Of a stretch of 40,515 nucleotides of DNA, positions 1 to 18,906 are shown one piece after another. Positions within the stretch are counted from its first letter, which is position 1. Each line of letters opens with the position of its first letter. Both the position numbers and the translations under genes were made by a program. Source of the DNA: Bradyrhizobium sp. STM 3843. Lineage in GTDB: Bacteria; Pseudomonadota; Alphaproteobacteria; Rhizobiales; Xanthobacteraceae. The stretch spans positions 1 to 40,515 of the forward strand of contig NZ_CAFK01000097.1 in NCBI RefSeq assembly GCF_000239815.1, written 5' to 3'. The notes below the pieces were generated by a model. The model saw nothing but the letters and a program-made list of their open reading frames with translations, ran no database searches and was not told where the DNA came from.

Positions 1-142
1 CCGTGACGAGATGGTTCTGACGAGCGGGTGCGCGTTTGCGCCTCGCGCGTCGTTTTGCGTTTTGGTGGTCTGAAGAACGAAGTTGGGACGTTTTGGTTCC
101 GAACCTCGCGCTTCCGACCTTCGAAATGGATCGAAATTCAAC

Positions 143-171
143 CCGAAAGGCGGTGGCAGCCGCCGTTTCGG
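143..171 (+). promoter_or_regulatory. Hairpin in the rplL-rpoB leader
   Basis: An 11-bp stem can form: CCGAAAGGCGG (143-153) pairs with CCGCC (160-164) plus TTTCGG (166-171), with one bulged G and a six-base loop. It lies 38 bases before rpoB. No T tract follows, so it is not a full terminator. In E. coli the rplL-rpoB gap carries an attenuator and an RNase III site, and this hairpin is in the matching place. That role is inferred by position only. The remainder of bases 1-209 shows no gene, and no promoter was recognised there, so rpoB is probably read from upstream of the window. Confidence 0.5.
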
Positions 172-209
172 AAGGTCCGCCCCTCCGGGCGACGAAATGA
201 GAGGCCACG

Positions 210-4328
<4,119 letters not shown>

Positions 4329-4341
4329 TTCAAGATATCAG

Positions 4342-4403
4342 GCCCGGCCGCCTTTGACGGCCGGGCATCGGCGCTCTTGTCCGCGGGTCAGGGCAGGGCG
4401 CCG
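4342..4403 (+). promoter_or_regulatory. Tandem hairpins between rpoB and rpoC
   Basis: Two hairpins lie back to back in the 133-base gap. The first is a perfect 9-bp stem, GCCCGGCCG (4342-4350) with CGGCCGGGC (4358-4366). The second pairs CGGCGC (4369-4374) with GCGCCG (4398-4403), and inside it CTTGTCC with GGGCAGG including G-T wobbles; TCTTT follows directly. The second resembles a weak intrinsic terminator and could attenuate transcription into rpoC or act as an RNA-processing site. The folds are read from the sequence; the function is inferred. Confidence 0.5.
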
Positions 4404-4461
4404 TCTTTAAGAGATTTTCGAATTTGCTGCCGCCCCCCGATCGGCATGCGAGGAGAAGACG

Positions 4462-8667
<4,206 letters not shown>

Positions 8668-8679
8668 CCGTAGATCTAC

Positions 8680-8699
8680 GGGGTGCGCCTCGGCGCCCC
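8680..8699 (+). other. Hairpin just after rpoC
   Basis: GGGGTGC (8680-8686) pairs with GCGCCCC (8693-8699) across a six-base loop. It has no T tract. It sits between the rpoC stop and the main terminator and could protect the mRNA 3' end. No stronger statement is supported. Confidence 0.4.
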
Positions 8700-8706
8700 C
8701 CGCAAG

Positions 8707-8844
8707 TCATTCATCAAGCGGAGAAGAGGCCGGCTGTCGCCGGCCTTTTCTTGACATTTTCTTGTCGTGTTGCAGAGGCGCATCCCTGTTGTTCATCTTC
8801 CCTTCAGGCAAAAAGGCGCTTCTGAGGACCATCTGATCCGCCAT
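8707..8844 (-). CDS. Possible 45-residue protein antisense to the rpoC terminator
   Basis: On the minus strand an ATG (8842-8844) is preceded at seven bases by a perfect GGAGGA ribosome site (8852-8857). The frame runs 45 codons and stops at 8707. The product begins MADQMVLRSAFLPEGK, is basic towards its C terminus (KKMSRKGRRQ) and matches no family I recognise. Its last codons run through the inverted repeat of the rpoC terminator. Third-position G/C bias is weaker than in neighbouring genes. No promoter was recognised upstream. The ribosome site is the only positive evidence, so this may be chance. Otherwise the 335-base gap between rpoC and the next gene holds only the two hairpins. Confidence 0.25.
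   Translation of the reverse strand: MADQMVLRSAFLPEGKMNNRDAPLQHDKKMSRKGRRQPASSPLDE
8723..8753 (+). terminator. Rho-independent terminator of the rpoBC operon
   Basis: GGCCGGC (8728-8734) pairs perfectly with GCCGGCC (8739-8745) around TGTC. The preceding GAAGA can extend the stem into the TTTTC that follows. The A-rich left side and T-rich right side make it potentially active on both strands. It closes the rpoBC transcript. Confidence 0.85.
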
Positions 8845-9002
8845 GATGATTTCCTCCGACCACCACGACGCGCGCCGATTTGCTTGAGCGCAAAGCTTGT
8901 GCGGACAGGTTGGGCTATGGCCGATCGAGCCCCGAGGGTGGCAAGACCCCCTGATATCGACGACCGGCGACGTTATGGACGCCCGGAGATAGCGGAACGC
9001 TG

Positions 9003-11057
9003 ATGCTTGACCTTGCAATTGTAGGCGGTGGCCCCGGCGGGCTCATGAGCGCCTGGTACCTCCGGAAGAAGTTGGGCGACCTCTGCAAGGTCACGATCTT
9101 CGAAGCCTCCGACCGGCTGGGCGGCAAGATCGTCTCGCGCAAATTCGACACTGCGCCGGCGATGTACGAGGCGGGCGTCGCCGAGATCTACGACTACTCG
9201 ATGACCGGCCCCGATCCGTTGCGCGAGCTGATCCAGCATTTCGGCCTGCAGACCATCCCGATGGATGCCATGCAGGTGCAGCTCGACGGCGATCTGCTCG
9301 ACGACGTTCCGGGCCTGCGCCGCAAATACGGACCGAAGACTGCGGCCGCGGTCGAGGACTTCCGCAAGCGCTGCACCGAGGTGATCTCGCCCGTCGAATA
9401 TTACGAGGGCGTCGGCGCGCACGACAACGAGCATCCCTGGGCCTACATGACCTGCGAGCAATTGCTCGACAAGGAGGTCGAGGATGCCACGGCCAAGCGC
9501 TTCTTCAAGGTGATGGCGCGGTCCGACATCGCGACAGAGGCCCACAACACCAACGGGCTGAACGCGCTGAAGAACTTCGTGATGGATATCGACGGCTATA
9601 TCGGCCTGTATTCGATCCAGAACGGCAATGAGCAGCTGATCGAGTGCCTGCGCTCCGAGGTCGATGCCGATATCCAGCTCAATCACCGCGTGCTGAAAGT
9701 CGGCAAGACCGATTCCGGCCGCTACCGGATCAACATGATGAACGGCAAGGGGCCGGAGACGCGCGAGTTCGATCTCGTGCTGGTCTGCCTGCCGCATTCG
9801 TGGCTCGCCACGCTCGGCTGGGAAGGCGAGAGCCTGCGCAAGTCGATGGTCAAGCACGTCGCCTATTTCGACCGTCCCGCGCATTATCTGCGCGTGTCGA
9901 TCCTGTTCGACGAGCCGTTCTGGGGCGACAAGATCCCGGGCTCCTGGTTCATGTCGGAAGCGTTCGGCGGCTGCTGCATCTATAACGAGGGCTCGCGTCA
10001 CGATGTCGGCCGGCACGGCGTCTTGAACTGGCTGATTGCCGGCTCCGATGCGCTCGCCTTCGCCAACCTGTCCGATCAGGATCTGATCGATGCCGCGTTG
10101 AAGTCGCTGCCGGCCGCTCTCGGTGATGCCCGCGCGCATTTCATGGAAGGCAAGATCCATCGCTGGCTGTCGTCGGTGAATGCGCTGCCCGGCGGCCTGC
10201 CGGTGCGCGACGTCATGACCAATCACCGGCCCGAGCCGAAGGACCATCCGGGCATCGTGGTGGTTGGTGACTATCTGTTCGATTCGACCTTGAACGGGCT
10301 GCTCGACTCCTCGGACGCGGCGACCGACATCATCCTGACCGAGATGATGCGGCTGCGTCGGGCTCGCGCCCAGGCGGAGACGCCGCTCTCGGACAAGATC
10401 GATCGCGATTATTTCGAGAACTATCGCGGGCAGGGAGCTTACAGCGAGGCATGGCGGCAGTTCACCGACCCGGCCTATCTGCTCGAGCTGATCAAGATCG
10501 TCTGGAACCGGGCCCGCGGCTACAAGCTCCTGGTGGCGGGATCGGCGAGCGGCGAGCTGGTGGGGGCGCTGCGCGACCGCGGCATCGATGCCTGGGGCAT
10601 CGAGAACAACCGTTATATTCACGGCAAGACGCCGAAGGCGCTCAAGAAGTTCAACAAGCTTGGCTCGATCACCGACATGCCGTTCAAGAACGGCGAGTTC
10701 GACTTCGTGTTCGAGACCAGCCTGTGCCATCTGGGCGAAAAGCAGGTGCCGCGCGCGATCCGCGAGTTCAACCGCGTGATCAAGACCGGGCTGGTGTTCG
10801 GTTCGATCACCTCGGACATGGCGCCGGCGCTGATCGATCGCTACGATCTCCTGCGCGGCGTGAAGAAGCTCGGCACCTGGTGGGAATGGTCGGAATTGTT
10901 CTTCGGCAACGGGTTCGACCTGTCGATGCATCGCCGCGACTGCGCCGATGAATTGTGGACGGCGACGCTCGCCGCCAACAAGGGGCCGGGCCAGTGGTAC
11001 GCCGACGCGGACAGCCTGCGCTATTCGTTCTTCGACAAGGTCGAGGACGAGGACTGA
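9003..11057 (+). CDS. FAD-dependent amine-oxidase-like / SAM-methyltransferase-like fusion protein
   Basis: A 684-residue protein of two parts. Residues 1 to about 450 look like a flavin amine oxidase or phytoene-desaturase-type FAD enzyme. The dinucleotide fold is at the extreme N terminus (AIVGGGPGGLMSAWYL, then FEASDRLGGKI), and the closing FAD motif is near residue 415-435 (GIVVVGDYLFDSTLNGLLDSS). Residues from about 470 to the end look like a class I methyltransferase: motif I near 506-518 (LLVAGSASGELV), an acidic residue at the end of the next strand (GIENN), and a motif II-like FDFVFETSLCHL near 566. The methyltransferase motif I is degenerate, with Ala-Gly-Ser replacing the usual Asp/Gly-x-Gly-x-Gly order. 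No signal peptide is seen, so it is probably cytoplasmic. The substrate is unknown. It has no clear Shine-Dalgarno (GGAG is 14 bases upstream). It sits 231 bases before an ABC exporter gene on the same strand. A hairpin in that gap (11123-11141, CGGGCGA with TCGCCCG) lacks a T tract, so the two genes may be co-transcribed. It could also be a single unusual oxidoreductase with an inert C-terminal domain. Confidence 0.75.
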   Translation: MLDLAIVGGGPGGLMSAWYLRKKLGDLCKVTIFEASDRLGGKIVSRKFDTAPAMYEAGVAEIYDYSMTGPDPLRELIQHFGLQTIPMDAMQVQLDGDLLDDVPGLRRKYGPKTAAAVEDFRKRCTEVISPVEYYEGVGAHDNEHPWAYMTCEQLLDKEVEDATAKRFFKVMARSDIATEAHNTNGLNALKNFVMDIDGYIGLYSIQNGNEQLIECLRSEVDADIQLNHRVLKVGKTDSGRYRINMMNGKGPETREFDLVLVCLPHSWLATLGWEGESLRKSMVKHVAYFDRPAHYLRVSILFDEPFWGDKIPGSWFMSEAFGGCCIYNEGSRHDVGRHGVLNWLIAGSDALAFANLSDQDLIDAALKSLPAALGDARAHFMEGKIHRWLSSVNALPGGLPVRDVMTNHRPEPKDHPGIVVVGDYLFDSTLNGLLDSSDAATDIILTEMMRLRRARAQAETPLSDKIDRDYFENYRGQGAYSEAWRQFTDPAYLLELIKIVWNRARGYKLLVAGSASGELVGALRDRGIDAWGIENNRYIHGKTPKALKKFNKLGSITDMPFKNGEFDFVFETSLCHLGEKQVPRAIREFNRVIKTGLVFGSITSDMAPALIDRYDLLRGVKKLGTWWEWSELFFGNGFDLSMHRRDCADELWTATLAANKGPGQWYADADSLRYSFFDKVEDED

Positions 11058-11288
11058 GGGACTGAGGCGGCGGCGAGCGTCGTAACGGCCGCATCGACGG
11101 CGTTGTTCCGTATCATGGGAGCCGGGCGAAACCCTCGCCCGACTGTGCCGATTGCGTGACAGCAACCGGCCGCCACCGCGCGCAATGTGGCGCGAAGCCG
11201 CGGCAGCGCTAGCTGCGGCCGGACGCAGGTGTTAAAGCCGGAACGCGCGAGTCTTCCCAGGTCAGGCCGTGCAGCATCGGTTGGTTCA

Positions 11289-13394
11289 ATGGCGCCCAAA
11301 AGTTCAGTGTCGGACGGTCGGCAACCCGCTTCCAAAGGCGATCCCGCCGAGGATCCGGACAAGCTCGTCGCAGCCAAGACCGCCATCGCCAAAACGGGGG
11401 CCCCCCGGGTCGAGGGGGCCAAGGTGCCATCTGCGGGCAAGCCCGCACCGCCGCCCGATGATGACGATGATGAAGACGACGACGAGGCGGAAGACGAGGC
11501 GGGCGACGAGGACGAGGATGACGATCTCGACCTCGACGAAGACGACGACGAGGATGATGAGGATCTCGTCGTCTTTACCGCCCGGGAGGCCGCCGGCGCG
11601 TTAGCGACGATCTACGGATTCGTCGCGCCACTGCTCGCCAAATACAAGAAGATCCTGGCTTTCGTCACCTTGGGCGTCCTGGTCGAGACGCTGTTCAACG
11701 TGATCATGCCGCTCAGCCTGAAATTCCTGATCGACGACGCGCTCGGCGAGGAGGATTTCGAGGCGCTCTATCGCATCCTCGGCGTGCTCGCGGCCGCCGG
11801 CATCTTCACCTCGATCGTCGCGGTCCTCTACGAGCGCTGGGACGCCCGGCTTGCCGCCTGCGTCATCTCCGACGTGCGCACGCGGCTGTTCGAACACGTC
11901 CAGAATCTCCCTGCGGCCTTTTTCCAGCGCACCAAGCGCGGCGAGATCCTGTCGCGCTTTTCGGTCGACATGTCGGCGTTCGAAGGCGCGGTAAAGAGCT
12001 TCTCGAGCAGCGCGGCGCTGCCGTTCTTCGAGCTGATCGCCGGCATCATCTTGATGCTGTTCCTGAACTGGCAGCTCGCGGCGGTCGCGCTGCTGGTGTT
12101 TCCGATCACGCTGATCGGCCCGCGGATCCTGACGCCCAAGGCGGTGCAGGCCAATTACGAGCAGAAGGTCAACGAATCGTCGTTGCTCGGCGTCATCCAG
12201 GAGAACATCGCAGCGCAAGCTGTGATCAAGGCCTTCAGCCTGCATCGCAGGGTGTTCGGCTGGTTCACGCTGCGCAACGATGCGGCGCGGCAGCGGATGG
12301 CCTCCGCCATCTTCCTGTCGACCATGGTCGAGCGCACCGTGACCATCGCGGTCTTGCTGCTCCATTTGGTCGTGCTGGCGCTCGGCGCCTATCTCGCCAC
12401 CAAGGGCCAGATCACGATCGGAACCTTCGTCACCTTCGAAAGCGCCTTCTGGGAGGTGTCCTACAACATCGCCCATGTCATGCATTTCATCCCGGTGTCG
12501 ATCTCGTCCGCCGCGGCCATCCGGCACATGCAGGAGCTCCTGGACGAGCCGACCCGGGGCGCCGACCGCCCGGGCGCGCCGGACCTGCCGCGCATCAGCC
12601 ACGACATCACCTTCGAGCGCGTCACCTTTCAATACGAGGGCAGCGAGGCGCCGGTGCTCGACAATCTCAGCCTCAAGCTCGACGTCGGCAAGCGCATCGC
12701 GATCGTGGGGCCGAGCGGCTCCGGCAAGAGCACGCTGCTCAATCTGATCCTGCGGCTCTATGTGCCGGACGAGGGCCGCGTGACCATCGACGGTGTCGAC
12801 ATCCGCAAGGTGACCCGCGATTCGCTGCGGGGGAGCATGGCGGTGGTGTTCCAGGAGAACATGCTGTTCAACATGTCGCTGCGGGAGAATATCCGGCTTG
12901 GCAAGGAGGGCGCGACCGACGCCGAGGTCGAGGAGGCCGCCAAGAAGGCGGAGATCCACCGCTACATCATGAGCCTGCCGCAGAAATACGACACCCTGGT
13001 CGGCGAGCGCGGCGACACGCTCTCAGGCGGACAGCGCCAGCGCATCGCCATTGCCCGGGCGATCATCCGCAACCCGTCGGTGCTGCTGTTGGACGAGGCC
13101 ACGTCGGCGCTCGACCAGACCACCGAGGCTGCCATCAACCGCACGCTTCTGAAGGTCGCCAAGGGCCGGACCATGATCTGGTCGACCCACCGGCTGACAT
13201 CGGTGGTCGAGATGGATGAGATCATCGTCATCTCCGGCGGCCGCGCCATCGAGCGTGGCACCCATGCCGGGCTGCTCGCCAAGAACGGCGTCTATCGCAA
13301 GCTCTGGGACGACCAGGGCCACATGCCGCAGATGGCCGCCCAGGCCGTTGCGGACGGCGGCGAGGACGATGACGAGGATGACGACGAGGCGTGA
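11289..13394 (+). CDS. ABC exporter half-transporter (fused TMD-NBD) with acidic N-terminal extension
   Basis: A 701-residue membrane ATPase of the exporter type, expected to work as a dimer in the inner membrane. Residues 1-95 are a disordered-looking extension, Pro/Lys-rich first and then almost solid Asp/Glu (about 57-92). A six-helix transmembrane domain follows (about 115-400). The nucleotide-binding domain is complete: Walker A GPSGSGKS at 474, signature LSGGQ at 578-582, Walker B VLLLDEATSAL from 598, and the switch His in WSTHR. The C terminus is again acidic (GEDDDEDDDEA). The substrate cannot be read from the sequence; the family includes lipid, peptide and drug exporters. I chose the ATG at 11289. 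An in-frame GTG at 11187 would add 34 residues, and neither start has a good ribosome site. The oxidase-methyltransferase gene lies directly upstream and may make or modify the transported compound, which is only an inference from position. Confidence 0.88.
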   Translation: MAPKSSVSDGRQPASKGDPAEDPDKLVAAKTAIAKTGAPRVEGAKVPSAGKPAPPPDDDDDEDDDEAEDEAGDEDEDDDLDLDEDDDEDDEDLVVFTAREAAGALATIYGFVAPLLAKYKKILAFVTLGVLVETLFNVIMPLSLKFLIDDALGEEDFEALYRILGVLAAAGIFTSIVAVLYERWDARLAACVISDVRTRLFEHVQNLPAAFFQRTKRGEILSRFSVDMSAFEGAVKSFSSSAALPFFELIAGIILMLFLNWQLAAVALLVFPITLIGPRILTPKAVQANYEQKVNESSLLGVIQENIAAQAVIKAFSLHRRVFGWFTLRNDAARQRMASAIFLSTMVERTVTIAVLLLHLVVLALGAYLATKGQITIGTFVTFESAFWEVSYNIAHVMHFIPVSISSAAAIRHMQELLDEPTRGADRPGAPDLPRISHDITFERVTFQYEGSEAPVLDNLSLKLDVGKRIAIVGPSGSGKSTLLNLILRLYVPDEGRVTIDGVDIRKVTRDSLRGSMAVVFQENMLFNMSLRENIRLGKEGATDAEVEEAAKKAEIHRYIMSLPQKYDTLVGERGDTLSGGQRQRIAIARAIIRNPSVLLLDEATSALDQTTEAAINRTLLKVAKGRTMIWSTHRLTSVVEMDEIIVISGGRAIERGTHAGLLAKNGVYRKLWDDQGHMPQMAAQAVADGGEDDDEDDDEA

Positions 13395-13533
13395 GCGCGT
13401 GGTCGGCCATTGGCTGAGCCAGACACTCCGCCGCGAGGGAATCGATCGGCCTGTGCCTCGTCTCAAAGCTTCCCGGTGCGAGATTCGGCGGGCAGGCGGG
13501 ATGCGAATCGGCTGGGATCTCGGAAACTTTGGC

Positions 13534-13548
13534 GCAATGCAGCATTGC
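13534..13548. promoter_or_regulatory. 15-base palindrome, possible operator
   Basis: GCAATGC-A-GCATTGC is a perfect interrupted palindrome in the gap between the ABC exporter and rpsL. Its TGC/GCA content recalls PhaR-type sites of alphaproteobacteria, but no polyhydroxyalkanoate gene lies nearby. It may bind a regulator or be chance. Confidence 0.25.
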
Positions 13549-13791
13549 AGTGACGATTGGGTCGCAGGCGACCGCCGGCGATCGGAATGTCCTTATCACT
13601 GGTTCGCTGTTGCCTTGCGGAATGCAAAGAAGGGCTTATCTCCTTGGTAAATCGGGATAATCCCAGTCGAAACCAGACCCGATGCGGGCTGTCTCGTAAG
13701 CCCGGCCGCGGGAGCGAAGGGCGGCGCCCGGCGCCGACCGAAAGCTGAGGCGCCAGAGGCCTTTCTTCTGGTCTCTTGCAGCATCGTTTTG

Positions 13792-13820
13792 CTTGACTTG
13801 GTTATTTACCGCTTATAAAA
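13792..13820 (+). promoter_or_regulatory. Candidate promoter of the str operon
   Basis: CTTGAC (13792-13797) is followed after 17 bases by ATAAAA (13815-13820); the overlapping reading is TTGACT, 15 bases, TATAAA. CTTGAC is the usual -35 form in alphaproteobacteria. It is the best sigma-70-type match in the 850-base gap and lies on the correct strand for rpsL, 430 bases away. The stretch from 13398 to 13791 holds no supportable gene. Confidence 0.6.
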
Positions 13821-13825
13821 GGCGC

Positions 13826-14247
13826 CCACTTAACGACAGGCGGTGAGCTTCGCCAGCGTCGGTACGGACCACCCATCCCGCTCAGTTAATGGGCCGCTCT
13901 GAAAAGAGCAGGGACGGGCACCACCCTCGACGAATGCCGCTCAAACGCTGTCGATTATAGCTAGGCAATGCCAGGACGATTTTAGTTCTCTTGAGCATGT
14001 TCTCTTGAGATCAAACTCGGATGCATGACCTCGGTAAGTGGCTGGACAGCTCGCGCTGACCGGCTCCGACTGCGGTCCTCTGTGGCGTCAAGCGCTTTCC
14101 GTTCAGCAATGAGCGGTTGGCGTGTTTTCGCTTTGCGCGGGTATTTTTCCGCGCCGGGCGGCCGGTGAGGCGGGGAACCTCAGACAGAATTTGCGGGCGT
14201 CGCGTGAGGCGGCTTCCGTGTGAACGTTGAGAAGGGTGAAGGCCAAG
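13826..14247 (+). promoter_or_regulatory. Long structured 5' leader of rpsL
   Basis: If the promoter at 13792-13820 is used, the transcript carries a leader of about 420 bases with no convincing ORF. It contains CCCAT (13872-13876) opposite ATGGG (13889-13893), a tight hairpin GCTCT-GAAA-AGAGC (13896-13909), and CCCG (13877-13880) opposite CGGG (13915-13918). Two 11-base direct repeats, GTTCTCTTGAG, start at 13985 and 13999. Such leaders can be sites of ribosomal-protein feedback, but no known fold was recognised. Confidence 0.4.
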
Positions 14248-14619
14248 ATGCCGACGATCAACCAGCTGATCGCAAATCCGCGCGTCGTGCAGAAGTCGCG
14301 CAAGAAGGTGCCGGCGCTGCAGCAGTCGCCGCAGAAGCGCGGCGTTTGCACGCGCGTCTACACCACGACCCCGAAGAAGCCGAACTCGGCGCTCCGCAAG
14401 GTCGCCAAGGTGCGCCTGACCAACGGCTTCGAGGTGATCGGCTACATCCCGGGTGAGGGCCATAACCTGCAGGAGCACTCGGTGGTCATGATCCGCGGTG
14501 GCCGCGTCAAGGACTTGCCGGGCGTGCGCTACCACATTCTCCGCGGCGTGCTGGATACCCAGGGCGTCAAGAACCGTAAGCAGCGCCGTTCGAAGTATGG
14601 CGCGAAGCGTCCCAAGTAA
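14248..14619 (+). CDS. rpsL: 30S ribosomal protein S12
   Basis: S12 sits at the decoding centre of the small subunit and controls reading accuracy. The 123-residue product is full length. Its [13 protein letters not shown] loop keeps Lys43, and [13 protein letters not shown] keeps Lys88, the positions altered in streptomycin-resistant mutants, so this allele looks streptomycin-sensitive. I start at the ATG 14248 (MPTINQLI) because it has GAAGG (14238-14242) five bases upstream. An in-frame codon 21 bases earlier would add a non-conserved heptapeptide. It is the first gene of the str operon, with rpsG 30 bases downstream. Confidence 0.98.
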   Translation: MPTINQLIANPRVVQKSRKKVPALQQSPQKRGVCTRVYTTTPKKPNSALRKVAKVRLTNGFEVIGYIPGEGHNLQEHSVVMIRGGRVKDLPGVRYHILRGVLDTQGVKNRKQRRSKYGAKRPK

Positions 14620-15120
<501 letters not shown>

Positions 15121-15153
15121 CGGCGACCCGAACGGAAATTTAGGAACAGGTCC

Positions 15154-17226
<2,073 letters not shown>

Positions 17227-17265
17227 TTGTCGTTAGCTCAAGTTAGCGACTGAACGGAGAGTCAA

Positions 17266-18456
<1,191 letters not shown>

Positions 18457-18472
18457 CAAGCGATAGGGAATG

Positions 18473-18509
18473 GCGAGTGGCGGGTGGACCAGATCCATAC
18501 GCTACTCGC
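18473..18509. repeat. Palindromic repeat between tuf and rpsJ
   Basis: GCGAGT (18473-18478) pairs with ACTCGC (18504-18509). Inside that, GCG pairs with CGC and TGGA (18484-18487) with TCCA around a five-base loop, giving an imperfect hairpin. The right flank repeats CGCTACTCGCTACTCGCCACT. It shares the TCGCCACTC core with the larger palindrome between rpsM and rpsK (31224-31291), so both look like members of one short repeat family. It separates the str and S10 gene blocks and has no terminator T tract. Confidence 0.6.
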
Positions 18510-18541
18510 TACTCGCCACTCACTAGAGAAAGCATACGGCA

Positions 18542-18850
18542 ATGAACGGCCAGAACATTCGCATCCGTCTCAAGGCGTTCGACCATCGTATCCTCGATAC
18601 GTCGACGCGGGAGATCGTGAACACGGCGAAACGCACCGGCGCCCAGGTTCGCGGACCCATTCCGCTGCCGACCCGCATCGAGAAGTTCACCGTCAACCGT
18701 TCGCCGCACGTCGACAAGAAGAGCCGTGAGCAGTTCGAGATGCGCACCCACAAGCGCCTGCTCGACATTGTCGATCCGACTCCGCAGACGGTCGATGCTC
18801 TCATGAAGCTCGATCTGGCCGCCGGCGTCGACGTCGAGATCAAGCTCTAA
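18542..18850 (+). CDS. rpsJ: 30S ribosomal protein S10 (NusE)
   Basis: S10 is part of the 30S head and also works as NusE, the partner of NusB in antitermination and of NusG in coupling transcription to translation. The product has 102 residues, full length. It includes the conserved [10 protein letters not shown] start and the [31 protein letters not shown] loop. It opens the S10 block after an 85-base gap carrying a palindromic repeat. The ribosome site (GAGAAAG, 18525-18531) is weak and somewhat distant. Confidence 0.98.
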
Positions 18851-18906
18851 GTTTTTGGATTCACGTCCGCAATTTGTGGACACACAGAAGAACAGGATGC
18901 ACGCCG

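Noticed and set aside
8751..8779. Perfect TTGACA just after the rpoC terminator as a promoter
   Set aside because: No acceptable -10 sequence lies 16-18 bases downstream.
11187..11288. GTG start that would lengthen the ABC exporter by 34 residues
   Set aside because: No ribosome site is seen and the extra residues resemble no conserved sequence. The ATG at 11289 is preferred, though not proved.
13216..13748. Small plus-strand frames of 144 and 63 codons after the ABC exporter
   Set aside because: The first overlaps the end of the exporter gene in another frame. The second has no ribosome site and no recognisable sequence.
13596..13784. 62-codon minus-strand frame in the gap before rpsL
   Set aside because: No ribosome site precedes its ATG, and the composition is not like neighbouring genes.
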